Positions 31,696 to 40,843 of a stretch of 64,000 nt of DNA are shown piece by piece. Source of the DNA: Taibaiella lutea (GTDB taxonomy: Bacteria; Bacteroidota; Bacteroidia; Chitinophagales; Chitinophagaceae); NCBI RefSeq assembly GCF_008629695.1, contig NZ_VWSH01000001.1, positions 461,990 to 525,989 of the forward strand, read 5' to 3'. The notes beneath the pieces are model-generated. The model saw only the letters and a list, made by a program, of their open reading frames with translations, did not search any database and was not told the DNA's origin. Numbering within the stretch: the first letter of the stretch is position 1; each line of letters starts with the position of its first letter. The position numbers were made by a program, and so were the translations under genes.

Positions 31696-32805
31696 TTAGT
31701 TTGCTACATGCACATCTACCGTAACGTTCATACCCGCACGTAACAATTTCAATTTCTCGTCTTTTTTGTAGACAAAATCAATCTTAACAGGAAGACGTTG
31801 TACTACTTTTACGAAGTTGCCTGAAGCATTATCAGGAGGCAATAAAGAAAATTTAGAACCTGTTGCAGGACTGAATGATGTAACGATGCCTTCAAAATCA
31901 TTATCAGGATAAGCATCTACACTCACGGTAACTTTCTGACCGATTTTCATTTTGGTCAATTGGGTTTCTTTAAAATTACCTACAACCCAGATTGCATTTT
32001 CAGGAACGATATTGAATAAAGACTGACCGGCCTGTAATAATTGTCCCGGTTGCAGATTCACTCTTGAAACCTGACCATCTACAGCAGCGGTAATAACGGT
32101 ATAGCTAAGATTCAATTTAGCAGCATCAATTTCAGCCTGACGTTGTTTAATACTTGCATTGGCTGCTGCTACCTGACCTGCATACACATTTCTTTGTTCG
32201 CCGATTGCAGATGTTTGTCTTGCCGCATTTTGTCTCTGCGCTTTTAAAACATCCAATTGACGTTCTGCAGTTTGCTTAGCGGCAGAAGCCTGTTCGTATT
32301 GTTGCTGTGTAATGGTATGGTCTTTGATAAGATTAGCATAACGATTGTAATCTTGCGTAGCACGCCATAAGTTTACCTTAGCTGCTTCAATCTGTGCATC
32401 AACAGTGTTGATATTTGATTCCGCAGAAGAAACATTTGCATTTACCACAGGGATACCTGCGCCGGCAACACTTGCATTGCTTTGTGCAGCAGAAAGGGCC
32501 GCTTCAGCTTCTTCCAGTTTAATTACGAAATCTTTATCATCAAGAATAACCAGCGTGTCTCCTTTTTTAACCATCTGATTATCTATAACTCTTACTTCCT
32601 TGATATAACCTGCTACACGTGGAATAACAGGACTTATCAATGACTCTATCTGAGCATCGTCTGTTTCTTCGTGTTTCTGGCCATGAATATATTTTACAGT
32701 ACCATAAGTACCACCAACAAGAACCAATGCACCAAAAACAATTGCGAACCTGTTACTTTTCGGTTTTTTAGTTTCTTCTGCAGGTTGAGTTTGATTATTT
32801 GCCAT
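31696..32805 (-). CDS. emrA: HlyD/EmrA-family membrane-fusion (periplasmic adaptor) protein
   Basis: 369 aa. An N-terminal anchor helix (about 23-41) is followed by a biotinyl-lipoyl half-motif 'GYIKEVRVIDNQMVKKGDTLVILDD', a long alpha-hairpin (about 80-210, Ala/Gln/Asn-rich) and the second lipoyl half 'AAVDGQVSRVNLQPGQLLQAGQSLFNIVP'. The beta-barrel domain ends 'LRAGMNVTVDVHVAN'. The layout and length fit EmrA. It bridges the MFS pump to the outer-membrane TolC-like channel. It is 39 bp downstream of the tolC-like gene, which shares control by the TetR regulator at the operon head. Confidence 0.93.
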   Translation of the reverse strand: MANNQTQPAEETKKPKSNRFAIVFGALVLVGGTYGTVKYIHGQKHEETDDAQIESLISPVIPRVAGYIKEVRVIDNQMVKKGDTLVILDDKDFVIKLEEAEAALSAAQSNASVAGAGIPVVNANVSSAESNINTVDAQIEAAKVNLWRATQDYNRYANLIKDHTITQQQYEQASAAKQTAERQLDVLKAQRQNAARQTSAIGEQRNVYAGQVAAANASIKQRQAEIDAAKLNLSYTVITAAVDGQVSRVNLQPGQLLQAGQSLFNIVPENAIWVVGNFKETQLTKMKIGQKVTVSVDAYPDNDFEGIVTSFSPATGSKFSLLPPDNASGNFVKVVQRLPVKIDFVYKKDEKLKLLRAGMNVTVDVHVAN

Positions 32806-32844
32806 TTTGAAATATTATAAGTAGATAAATTAAAGTTGATTGTT

Positions 32845-34206
32845 TTATTTATTTGCAGGAGCCATGCCATTAATAAGGCCCGCTGTTTCATATAGTTTGT
32901 TATAAGCAACTACCGCATCGGCTTTGGCATATTCAAAATTAATACCAGCCTGTAACTGAGCTACATCGGCATCGAGTAAATCCGTTGTTGTTGCCAGGGA
33001 ATTATCGTATTTATTTTTGGTAATACGATAGTTTTCATTTGCCTGATCTACAGCTTTCTGATATACTTCTATCTTTTTAAGGCTTTCCAGATAGTTTTGA
33101 TAAGCGCTGTGAATCTCCATTTTAATGCCATCTGTCATTTGCATTGCAGACCATTCCAATTGAGTTTGCTGTGCTTTTGCCTGTTTAACTTTCGATTCAT
33201 TCTTATATAGTGAAGCCAGATTGTAGCTAAGGCCGACACCTACGTTTAATGCATTGGTAACAACAAGAGCGTTAGGAATATCTGCAGCTACGTAACCGCC
33301 TGTTAAAGCAAGAGAAGGATAATATTCTCCTTTAGCGCTTTTAACACCTGCTGCTGATGCATGCTGACGTTGTTGCAGGGCCAGATAATCTGAACGGCTG
33401 CTCATTGCGCTGTTTTCCCAATATTCAATGGGTTGTATTTTAGGAACACGGCCAATATCTGTAGTATCCAGCTCCAACACTGTGTTTTCGTCGATGCCTA
33501 ACATCAAATCCATGTTGTAGTTTGAAATCTTCAGGTTGTTTTCGGCATCCATTAAAGCCAATTCAATATTTGATTCCTGTAACTGAACTTTCAATAAATC
33601 GTTGCGGGCAATCAAACCATTGGTTTCCAGATTGGCAAAATCGGTAACTCTTTGCTGTGCCTGTCTCAGGTTTTCATTTACTAATTTTACAGCAGCCTGC
33701 GCTTTATATAAATTATAATAAGCAGCAATGGTATTCTGAATCAAGGCATCTTTATCATTCTGTGCATCTAATTCAGCAGCTTTTTTAAGATATTTGGCAG
33801 ATTCGATACCATTACGGATACGAAGCCCTGAAAACAAAGGCAGGCTTGCAGTTGCCATACCGTACATTACCTGATTAATTTTAGGCGACTCTCCGCTATT
33901 GCCGGAACCGCTGCTGTCGCTACCGCCTCCAAGCTTTAATTTAAGGTCAACGTTTGGTGAGTTGATGCGCAGATAACTTGCACTTACTTTCAAATCAGGA
34001 TATTGCATCATTTTAGCTTCGCTTAATGCGCCATCTGCCTGATCTACTTTTGCACTTGAAACTTTCAAAGACTTGCTATTATCTATTCCAAGTTGGACAG
34101 CCTCCTGCAAGGAAAGCCTGCGGTTTGTCTGAGCAAACATCGTGTTTGCAGATACTAATAAGAAGAGCAGTACTGCTGCAAACTTATTTTTTATTAGATA
34201 TTCCAT
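32845..34206 (-). CDS. TolC-family outer-membrane efflux channel (EmrAB operon)
   Basis: 453 aa with signal peptide (MEYLIKNKFAAVLLFLLVSANTMFAQ). Two OEP repeats are visible: 'RLSLQEAVQLGIDNSKSLKVSSAKVDQADGALSEAKMMQYPDLKVSASY' and 'LALQQRQHASAAGVKSAKGEYYPSLALTGGY'. Each has the helical hairpin that forms the periplasmic tunnel. A Gly/Ser-rich loop (residues about 93-110) is inserted in the first barrel part. The start overlaps the tetR 3' end by 23 bp (34184-34206), so it is co-translated with the regulator. It completes a tripartite efflux pump with the downstream EmrA and EmrB proteins. Confidence 0.93.
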   Translation of the reverse strand: MEYLIKNKFAAVLLFLLVSANTMFAQTNRRLSLQEAVQLGIDNSKSLKVSSAKVDQADGALSEAKMMQYPDLKVSASYLRINSPNVDLKLKLGGGSDSSGSGNSGESPKINQVMYGMATASLPLFSGLRIRNGIESAKYLKKAAELDAQNDKDALIQNTIAAYYNLYKAQAAVKLVNENLRQAQQRVTDFANLETNGLIARNDLLKVQLQESNIELALMDAENNLKISNYNMDLMLGIDENTVLELDTTDIGRVPKIQPIEYWENSAMSSRSDYLALQQRQHASAAGVKSAKGEYYPSLALTGGYVAADIPNALVVTNALNVGVGLSYNLASLYKNESKVKQAKAQQTQLEWSAMQMTDGIKMEIHSAYQNYLESLKKIEVYQKAVDQANENYRITKNKYDNSLATTTDLLDADVAQLQAGINFEYAKADAVVAYNKLYETAGLINGMAPANK

Positions 34207-34828
34207 AAGTTAAAAAAGCTTTGAACATTATTTTTATATGACCTTTTAATTTTTCGATCGCCTTAATATCGAAATCTCCGTCAGTCGGCTTAATCTTAAA
34301 ATCCTCGCAAAGGAATTTATAATTGGAAAAAAAGTGGTTAACGCTTCCAAATAAGGTTATGGCAAGCATGCTCACATCAATATTCTTCTGAAAGATGCCC
34401 GCTTTCTGGCCTGCTTTTACAGCAACTTCTATAAGGCTTCTGTTTCTTCTTTTCATATCTCTGACGTAAGTATAAAGCGGCCCGTCTTTTAAAAGCACTT
34501 GTTCTCTCATCATCAGGCTATGGAAAGTCCTGTTTTCAATAATTACGTTTACATAGGTATCAATAAGCAAATCAACTTTCTCCATCGGACCATGTGCTCT
34601 GGAATGGATGATATTCTCTATCTTCCCCTTCATTGAATTTGTATTGTTCAGAAAAATTGCCTCAAGTAATTTTTCTTTGGAACCGAAATAATAAGAAATC
34701 ATAGCCACATTCACATCTGCACGTTGCGCAATATCTCTCACCGATGCAGAATCAAACCCCTTCTCCGCAAAGACCTCCAGGGCCTTCTGCATTATCTGCA
34801 GTTGCTTATCATTCAATTCTGTTTCCAT
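34184..34828 (-). CDS. TetR/AcrR-family repressor of the efflux operon
   Basis: 214 aa. The N-terminal helix-turn-helix is textbook TetR: 'IMQKALEVFAEKGFDSASVRDIAQRADVNVAMISYYFGSKEKLLEAIF' (about 9-57). The C-terminal ligand domain is helical and fits the TetR_C CerR/YttP-like group. As first gene of the operon it should repress itself and the pump genes and be released by a drug ligand. Two direct repeats TAAACAAACGTTT, each with the palindrome AAACGTTT, overlap its promoter and are probably its operators (see separate entry). The start ATG at 34828 is 33 bases from the -7 box. Confidence 0.92.
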   Translation of the reverse strand: METELNDKQLQIMQKALEVFAEKGFDSASVRDIAQRADVNVAMISYYFGSKEKLLEAIFLNNTNSMKGKIENIIHSRAHGPMEKVDLLIDTYVNVIIENRTFHSLMMREQVLLKDGPLYTYVRDMKRRNRSLIEVAVKAGQKAGIFQKNIDVSMLAITLFGSVNHFFSNYKFLCEDFKIKPTDGDFDIKAIEKLKGHIKIMFKAFLTYGISNKK

Positions 34829-34861
34829 TTTTTAATTCATTTATAATTCATAACGACGGTG

Positions 34862-34899
34862 CAAAATTAAACAAACGTTTGAACTAAACAAACGTTTAA
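34862..34899 (-). promoter_or_regulatory. Promoter and double operator of the tetR-efflux operon
   Basis: Minus strand: TTTG (34892-34889), exactly 19 bases, TAATTTTG (34869-34862), a perfect match to the Bacteroidota promoter consensus in both boxes and spacing. Two 15-bp direct repeats TAAACAAACGTTT(G/A)A (34868-34882 and 34885-34899, period 17) lie over the -33 box and spacer. Each contains the 8-bp palindrome AAACGTTT (34873-34880 and 34890-34897). Binding there would block RNA polymerase. Confidence 0.8.
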
Positions 34900-35005
34900 T
34901 TAATTTTTCGGTCTCAAAATTATTTTTATACCTATAAACAAAAACAATAGCTTTTCGTTCGACCTCTTTCAAAATGCAGTACAGACAAGGTTTTAATAGA
35001 AACGA

Positions 35006-35037
35006 AAATGCCCGGATCTTAATAAATCCAGGCATTT
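35006..35037 (-). terminator. Terminator of the RmlD-like gene
   Basis: Minus strand stem AAATGCCTGGAT / ATCCGGGCATTT: 12 pairs including one U-G, 8-nt loop, then TTTTCGTTT. It lies about 35 bp after the stop codon at 35072 and before the efflux operon promoter. Confidence 0.75.
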
Positions 35038-35071
35038 GAAAACATTCAGATCTTTTAAAGATTGCAATTAA

Positions 35072-35950
35072 TTAATCTTTCTTTAGATAATTTGATAGAT
35101 ATTCGTCAATGGTACTAAACAGAAATTCAGGATATTCGGAGGCAAATTTCATTTTTACGAAACCTCCGATAAGCGGGCGGGCAGCAGGTTGCTTCATAGA
35201 TTCGGTACTTACGGGCAGCAGGTCATATTCGGCATCGGGAAAATAAGTAAGCACTCTTTGCGCCAGTTCCACCCTGTTCATGTAATCGCTTCCTCCAATA
35301 TGATAAATACCTGATTTGCCATCTTTTAAAAGAATAAACATGGCACGTGCAATATCAAAGGCATTGGTCGGGCTTGCAAACTGATCGTAAGGTAAAGTAA
35401 GTGTAAGCTTTTTGCCTTGTTCGCATTGTTCAACAATACGTGCAATGAAGTTTTTCTTTCTTATTTCGTCACCATAAACATTGGTAATACGCAATACCAA
35501 GGTATTTTCCAATTCATTTAAGGCTAAGGTTTCGGCCTCGAGTTTATGCTTTCCGTAAATGCTCAATGGATTTACAGGAGCATCTTCCCGGTAGGGACCA
35601 CTTTTACCGTCAAAAACATAATCTGTAGAAATGAATACAAATTTTGCGTTGCATTTTTTAGAAAGCGCAATAAGGTTCCGGGTGCTTGTTACTGTTTTCT
35701 CATAACTTTCTTCAGGATGTGTCTCACAATAATCAACATGTGTCAATGCGCCACAATGTACAATTACATCAGGCTGAAACGCTACGACATCAAAGTTTTC
35801 GGGGTGTTGTGGTTCCAATGTATTATAGAAAACGGTTTTATCTGTAGCATAAGACAAATGGGAACCTGCTACATCCCATTTCATATCCTTGAAATACTTC
35901 AAACAATTACTGCCCAACAGACCGGAAGCACCTGATATAAATACTTTCAT
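35072..35950 (-). CDS. RmlD-like SDR family sugar-nucleotide-binding reductase
   Basis: 292 aa. Rossmann start FISGASGLLG (4-13), 'DVIVHCGALTHVDYCETHPE' (61-80), STDYVFDG (108-115), the catalytic Y132-xxx-K136 (SIYGKHKLEAE) and 'RITNVYGD' are all RmlD_sub_bind (PF04321) features, as in dTDP-4-dehydrorhamnose reductases and methionine adenosyltransferase beta-subunit-like proteins. It probably reduces a nucleotide-sugar ketone. There are no rmlA, B or C genes nearby, so a true rhamnose role cannot be confirmed. The gene is followed by its own terminator and is separated from fbp by another, so it is transcribed alone. Confidence 0.83.
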   Translation of the reverse strand: MKVFISGASGLLGSNCLKYFKDMKWDVAGSHLSYATDKTVFYNTLEPQHPENFDVVAFQPDVIVHCGALTHVDYCETHPEESYEKTVTSTRNLIALSKKCNAKFVFISTDYVFDGKSGPYREDAPVNPLSIYGKHKLEAETLALNELENTLVLRITNVYGDEIRKKNFIARIVEQCEQGKKLTLTLPYDQFASPTNAFDIARAMFILLKDGKSGIYHIGGSDYMNRVELAQRVLTYFPDAEYDLLPVSTESMKQPAARPLIGGFVKMKFASEYPEFLFSTIDEYLSNYLKKD

Positions 35951-35964
35951 AATTTTATTTTTTT

Positions 35965-35999
35965 AAAAAAGATTTGCCAAACCTTACGATTTGGCAAAT
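35965..35999 (-). terminator. Terminator of the fructose-bisphosphatase gene
   Basis: Minus strand stem ATTTGCCAAA / TTTGGCAAAT (10 perfect bp, 35972-35981 with 35990-35999, 8-nt loop) is followed by C and six T (A run 35965-35970). It lies 26 bp after the fbp stop codon. Confidence 0.88.
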
Positions 36000-36025
36000 A
36001 TTCTATTTCACTATTAAAATCGATA

Positions 36026-37060
36026 TTAAGAAATAGCTGAAACGTCCTGATGTTTAGCTACGTATTCCATTGCTTTTTCTACCATTTTCTTTGAACCTAC
36101 ATAAACTGGAACACGTTGATGTAATTCAACAGGCTGAATGTCCAATGTACGCACGGTACCGTCTGTACTCATACCGCCGGCAGCTTCTATAATAAATGCA
36201 AACGGATTGCATTCGTATTGCAGCCTTAATTTACCTTTCGGGTTTTTCTTATCGCCGGGATAAATAAAAATGCCGCCTTTAATAAGGTTACGGTGCAAAT
36301 CTGCAACCATAGAACCGATATAGCGATGTGAATATGGCCTGCCTTCTTCTTTATTTATTTCCATGCAATAATCAAGATATGCTACCATACCGTCATCATA
36401 ATGACGTGAATTGCCTTGATTGATAGAGTATATATTACCGCTTTCTTTACAAACCATATTCGGGTGAGACAAACAGAATTCACCGATAGAAGGTTCTAAA
36501 GTAAAGCCGTTTACACCTAAACGGGTGGCATAAACCAGCATAGTGCTGCTGCCATAAATTACATAACCTGCCGCCATCAGTTTATTACCGGGCTGCAGAA
36601 AATCTTCTTTAGTACATGGCGCTCCTAATGGAGAAACACGGCGGTAAATAGAAAAGATGGTTCCGATAGAGGCATTCACATCAATATTTGAAGATCCGTC
36701 CAAAGGATCAAACAACACTACATATTTTGAATTAATAGAATACTCATCGTCAAACGCAATAAAATCATCATTTTCTTCAGAAGCAATACCGGCGCAGTCA
36801 TTACTATTGCGTAAAACATTGATAAGCATTTCGTCGGAGTAGATATCCAGCTTCATTTGCTCTTCTCCCTGTACATTGGTTGCTCCGAATTTACCGATAA
36901 TATCTACCAGGCCGGCTTTATTTACTTGTTTATTAATCAGTTTACATGCAAGAGAAATATCTCTCAACAGGGCCGAAAGTTCACCGGTTGCTTTTGGGAA
37001 TTCACGTGTTTGCTGAATCGTAAATTCATCAAGGGTAATTAGTTTGCGCGATGTTGACAT
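36026..37060 (-). CDS. fbp: Class I fructose-1,6-bisphosphatase
   Basis: 344 aa. Gluconeogenic enzyme hydrolysing fructose-1,6-bisphosphate to fructose-6-phosphate. The metal-binding signature FDPLDGSSNID lies at about residues 117-127, with the upstream acidic pair 'IASEEND' and downstream 'RYIGSMVADLHRNLIKGGIFIYP' and 'LRLQYECNPFAFIIEAAGG', all conserved in class I enzymes. I start it at the ATG 37060 (MSTSRKLITL); a TTG four codons earlier is open but unlikely. It has an excellent promoter (37086-37116 minus) and a strong terminator, so it forms a single-gene unit. Confidence 0.96.
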   Translation of the reverse strand: MSTSRKLITLDEFTIQQTREFPKATGELSALLRDISLACKLINKQVNKAGLVDIIGKFGATNVQGEEQMKLDIYSDEMLINVLRNSNDCAGIASEENDDFIAFDDEYSINSKYVVLFDPLDGSSNIDVNASIGTIFSIYRRVSPLGAPCTKEDFLQPGNKLMAAGYVIYGSSTMLVYATRLGVNGFTLEPSIGEFCLSHPNMVCKESGNIYSINQGNSRHYDDGMVAYLDYCMEINKEEGRPYSHRYIGSMVADLHRNLIKGGIFIYPGDKKNPKGKLRLQYECNPFAFIIEAAGGMSTDGTVRTLDIQPVELHQRVPVYVGSKKMVEKAMEYVAKHQDVSAIS

Positions 37061-37085
37061 TGTTATATTCAAAAATTTTAGGTTG

Positions 37086-37116
37086 CAAAGATAAGCATAC
37101 TATCCCACAGATTAAA
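37086..37116 (-). promoter_or_regulatory. fbp promoter
   Basis: Minus strand: TTTA (37116-37113), 19 bases, TATCTTTG (37093-37086). The -7 box and spacing are exact, and -33 has one mismatch. The distance to the ATG at 37060 is 25 bases. Confidence 0.65.
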
Positions 37117-37117
37117 T

Positions 37118-40100
37118 CTACATTCCGAATATTTTGGGCGGCATTTTTGACCAGTTGATATTGCCTATATTCAGACTGAAGGTAATGGTACGCAGGAATT
37201 TTTTATCTGTGTAAACAGATTTAGTATAGTCTTTAAAATCGGTGCTTAATAATAACGGGAAATAGACGCTCAGATAATCGCTTATATAAAGCTCTAAACC
37301 GGCATCAAACAACACTGATGCTCCGCTTGGGTTCTGCTGTTTTGCATCGGCAAATGTGCCGAAATCCGCAAAAAGGCGAACGGGTAGTTTTATGTATGGA
37401 ATATCTGATTTCAAATTTACGGCCAACAGCCAGTTATCGGTCAAACCCAATTGCGATGCATATTGCAGCGTGGCAACTTTAAATCCGCCTTCTTTCATGC
37501 TGATTTGTTGCGACCAGAAACCTGATTGCTGGTTTCTGCCGAAATAGGTTTCATCGTACAAATAATCGTTTTGACCGCTGTATGTACCTGCAATCCTGTA
37601 TCTGTAGGAATCGAAATCATTATCTGCAAGATTGAAGAATTTACCGGCATAAGCTCTGATGTATAGCGCTTTGTTTTTCTGAAAGTAATCTACTCTCAAG
37701 TTGGCTTCTACACTGAGTTTAGCGAATTGCTTGCCAATCTGGCCTTCCAGTTTATAGCTGTAAGGGTTAAAGGTTCTGTGATTATTATAATTGTATTGGA
37801 CGCGACCATAGAAATTGTCAACGGCTGCACCTTTGGAGGGATAATACAGACTGTCTGTCGGGTTTTGCGTAAAATCAAACTGGTCTTCTCTTATCCAATA
37901 TGCTTTTAAAGATAAGTTACGTTCAACAGGGCTTCTCCAATAAGGCTTACGGAAGTTGAAAATCAATTCCGGAGCGACTTTTATGAAGCGGTTATAAATG
38001 TAGTTTTCAATATTTACATTGGTTTTGTCACTTGAAAAGGTTTTGGCGCTTATCTGAAATTGTATATCATGAAATAAGCCATCATCATAATATTTGGTAT
38101 AACTCATGAAACCCGTTCCTGCAAAAGTTTTGCTGCCAAAGGCGTACAAAGGCACAACGGCAAATTGAAATTTGTTTTGCGGAATGGTAAGGTTATGAAT
38201 CAATGTGCCTGCCATAAACCCATCGTAGTAGTTAAAGCCAACCATCGGGGAAAGCCATACTTTCCGGACGGTATCTAAATTCAATCCTGCAAAGAGTTTC
38301 AGCTTGAATTTAGTATGAAGGTTATTGTTTGGCAGATTGGCATCAGGGACAACGGCGTCGATTTGAACTTGTTTAAATTCATAAGCCGGAGACTCTTTAT
38401 AAACGGGGAATGTTTTGGTCCCTGTAAAAGGTTCTGTCCATGCAGTTGAGGTAATAATATCATCAGGTGCCTTTTTATCATAGAAATACACATTATATTT
38501 TACAGGGCCTGAAACATTTGTAAGGTTCTTTATAGTAATGGAAGGTTTTCCATTATCATTATTATTAACCGATACTATCTTAAAATCAACTGGCTTTGTG
38601 GTTGTCATTACCTCATCAAAAAACCAGTCGAGGTTTTTATCGGAATGCTGTTGCATAATCTTTCTGAAATCTTCGGGCTGCGGGTGCTTGTATTGCCATT
38701 GATTGAAGTAATCGGTCATGGCTTCTTTGAATTTTTCTTTACCCATATAGCCTTCCAGCCAGGCTAACAAATAACTGAGCTTACCATAAATATCGGCACC
38801 GTAATTTATAACCGGCATTACAGCTGCGGAAGTGTCAGCAGGTATCAAATCATGTGTGGCGCCCAACATAGCGTAAATAAAATAATTATCATCCTTCTTC
38901 AAACTTTTTAACGATGGCGGCGCTGTTGCAAATTTGTGCTCGTAAAAGCTATTAATGCCTTCATCCATCCAGGGATAATCCCTTTCATTGCTTCCGAGCA
39001 TTCCGTAAAACCAGTTATGGCCGACTTCGTGTACAATAGCCACTTTTACTTCGTCTTCGTTATTGGATGCAGCTATAACTGTTACAGTCGGATATTCCAT
39101 GCCCCCACCTGCGCTTAACGCGCCTTCCACTGCTTTTACGGTTTTGTACGGATAAGGACCTACAGCAGTACTGTAGCCACTTATGGCTGTTTTAACATGG
39201 CCCATGCTTTTGGTCCATGCCTTTTGATGATTGGGGAAGAAACAGGTGTAAGCTGTAACAGTTTTATCTGTTCCGGGAACGGCAACCGTATCTTTCCTGA
39301 CAATCCAATGCTTATCTGCAAACCATGCAAAGTCATGAACGTTCTGCTCTTCAAAAACAATGGTTTTAAGATTGGAAGAGGAAGCGGGTATTTTGTTCAG
39401 CGTAGTATCTGTTAATCGTTCTGTGCCTTTTAAGTTATAACTTACTTTCGGTAGGGGAAGCCGGGAAAGGCTGTCAAGCCACGCATTTTCAGCATCATTC
39501 ATAATATTTCCGGTGCCCATTACAATATAGTTTTCCGGTAATGTAATCTCTACATGATAATCACCGAATTCGCTGTAAAATTCTCCCTGATCTAAATAAG
39601 GAATCGGATGCCAGCCTTTTTTATCATACACTGCAGGCTTGGGAAACCATTGAGAAATCTGATAAGATTGTTTTGCATGACCCATTCTGGAGAATGTCAA
39701 CGGAATTTTCACTTTGAACGGCGTTTCAATCTTAATGTGCGCGCCCGGAGCCAGGGGGGCGGGTAAGATTAAGCGGACAATATCATCATCTTTGGTAGCT
39801 ACAACACCTGCCTGTTGCATATCTCCGGCGTCTTGTGTTACAGAAAAATGCAGGCTGTCTATATAGCCTCTGTCTTTTTCATCACTGAAATAATGCAATG
39901 TATTGCCGTCTTCCACAGCCTGCTTTTCAAAAGCGGTGCGGTCGGTTTTATAGGCATTGGGAAACAAATGAAAATAGATAAACTTCAAAGTATCGGGCGA
40001 ATGATTGTAATAATCCACACTGATATGGCCCCGAAGCAGATGCTGCTTATCATCGAGTGTTACGGAAATATCGTTGTCTACTTTTTGCTGCCAGTAATTA

Positions 40101-40159
40101 TTCTGTGCCTGAAGGCAAAGGGATATTGAAAGAAGTAAACCGGTAAGTGTATATTTCAA
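37118..40159 (-). CDS. M1-family zinc metallopeptidase (aminopeptidase N-like), secreted
   Basis: 1013 aa. A signal peptide (MKYTLTGLLLSISLCLQAQ) starts from a TTG codon at 40159; no in-frame ATG exists upstream. The exopeptidase loop is GGGMEYP (351-357, a GAMEN variant). The zinc site is HEVGH (377-381) with E400 in MDEGINSFYEHKF. The second half (about 640-1013) is rich in alternating aromatic strands ('YNYNNHRTFNPYSYKLEGQIGKQF', 'LQYASQLGLTDNWLLAVNLKSDIPYIKLPVRLFADFG') and looks like an outer-membrane barrel, so the peptidase is probably tethered to the outer membrane. It would trim peptides or proteins in the periplasm or outside. Confidence 0.88.
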   Translation of the reverse strand: MKYTLTGLLLSISLCLQAQNNYWQQKVDNDISVTLDDKQHLLRGHISVDYYNHSPDTLKFIYFHLFPNAYKTDRTAFEKQAVEDGNTLHYFSDEKDRGYIDSLHFSVTQDAGDMQQAGVVATKDDDIVRLILPAPLAPGAHIKIETPFKVKIPLTFSRMGHAKQSYQISQWFPKPAVYDKKGWHPIPYLDQGEFYSEFGDYHVEITLPENYIVMGTGNIMNDAENAWLDSLSRLPLPKVSYNLKGTERLTDTTLNKIPASSSNLKTIVFEEQNVHDFAWFADKHWIVRKDTVAVPGTDKTVTAYTCFFPNHQKAWTKSMGHVKTAISGYSTAVGPYPYKTVKAVEGALSAGGGMEYPTVTVIAASNNEDEVKVAIVHEVGHNWFYGMLGSNERDYPWMDEGINSFYEHKFATAPPSLKSLKKDDNYFIYAMLGATHDLIPADTSAAVMPVINYGADIYGKLSYLLAWLEGYMGKEKFKEAMTDYFNQWQYKHPQPEDFRKIMQQHSDKNLDWFFDEVMTTTKPVDFKIVSVNNNDNGKPSITIKNLTNVSGPVKYNVYFYDKKAPDDIITSTAWTEPFTGTKTFPVYKESPAYEFKQVQIDAVVPDANLPNNNLHTKFKLKLFAGLNLDTVRKVWLSPMVGFNYYDGFMAGTLIHNLTIPQNKFQFAVVPLYAFGSKTFAGTGFMSYTKYYDDGLFHDIQFQISAKTFSSDKTNVNIENYIYNRFIKVAPELIFNFRKPYWRSPVERNLSLKAYWIREDQFDFTQNPTDSLYYPSKGAAVDNFYGRVQYNYNNHRTFNPYSYKLEGQIGKQFAKLSVEANLRVDYFQKNKALYIRAYAGKFFNLADNDFDSYRYRIAGTYSGQNDYLYDETYFGRNQQSGFWSQQISMKEGGFKVATLQYASQLGLTDNWLLAVNLKSDIPYIKLPVRLFADFGTFADAKQQNPSGASVLFDAGLELYISDYLSVYFPLLLSTDFKDYTKSVYTDKKFLRTITFSLNIGNINWSKMPPKIFGM

Positions 40160-40212
40160 ATTGATAATATTTTCGGATGATTTTTGTAATAACTGATATT
40201 CAATATAACGCT

Positions 40213-40677
40213 TTACTGCGCATAATACTCCATTTCATAAACTTCATCGGTAAGCAAATTGCCGCCGTCTGCGGCTCTTGTCGCGAGGACATCACAACGA
40301 TTGTTCATAACGTTGCTGGCATGCCCTTTTACCCAATTCATTTTGATGCGGTGCTTCCGATATACTTTCAGGAACCGTTGCCATAAATCAGCGTTCTTTT
40401 TACCTGCAAAATTTTTCTTTTCCCAGCCAAAGACCCATCCTTTCTCAATGGAATTTACAACATATTCAGAATCTGTAAAAATCTGAATATCCAGGCTATC
40501 GCGCTTCAATGCTTCCAATGCTTTGATTACAGCCAACAACTCCATCCTGTTATTGGTTGTTAATTTAAAACCTTCGGAAAGTTCCATTTCTTTTTCGCCC
40601 CATTTCAGTATTGCTCCGTAGCCGCCTCTGCCGGGATTGCCACGCGATGCCCCGTCTGTATATATGATTAATGACAT
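40213..40677 (-). CDS. rnhA: Ribonuclease HI
   Basis: 154 aa, standard length. It degrades RNA in RNA-DNA hybrids (R-loops, primers). The four catalytic acids are in place: D8 (YTDGASRGNPGRGGYGA), E46 (NNRMELLAV), D69 (IFTDSEYV) and D129 (NNRCDVLA), with H119 in WVKGHASN. The basic protrusion of the E. coli type is present in part (GWEKKNFAGKKNADLW). It follows the M1 peptidase gene direction but is upstream of it (53 bp), so the two may be co-transcribed. Confidence 0.96.
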   Translation of the reverse strand: MSLIIYTDGASRGNPGRGGYGAILKWGEKEMELSEGFKLTTNNRMELLAVIKALEALKRDSLDIQIFTDSEYVVNSIEKGWVFGWEKKNFAGKKNADLWQRFLKVYRKHRIKMNWVKGHASNVMNNRCDVLATRAADGGNLLTDEVYEMEYYAQ

Positions 40678-40715
40678 TCTTAGATATTAGTTGTTAGTCG
40701 TTAGTTGATAGTCAT

Positions 40716-40810
40716 TAGCTGTTAGTCGATAGTAATATTAATTGTCAATATAAAGGCATATAAGTGCCCGTTGAAAAAACTATCCACTGCCCGCTATCGA
40801 CTAACAACTA
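40716..40810. repeat. Interrupted inverted repeat between rnhA and mqnA
   Basis: TAGCTGTTAGTCGATAG (40716-40732) is matched in inverse by CTATCGACTAACAACTA (40794-40810) with one mismatch, 61 bp apart. The left side also has short direct repeats of TTAGT(C/T)G around 40688-40725. A related stretch (TAGTCGTTAGTTGACAGTC and following, 47925-47955) precedes the tolC gene at 47918, so this motif too is dispersed. Confidence 0.75.
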
Positions 40811-40818
40811 TTACTCAG

Positions 40819-40826
40819 TACCTTTG
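40819..40826 (+). promoter_or_regulatory. mqnA -7 box
   Basis: TACCTTTG is a perfect TAnnTTTG box 17 bases before the TTG start at 40844, leaving a leader of only about ten bases. No TTTG is seen at the -33 position. Confidence 0.55.
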
Positions 40827-40843
40827 CGACCAAAATTACACTC

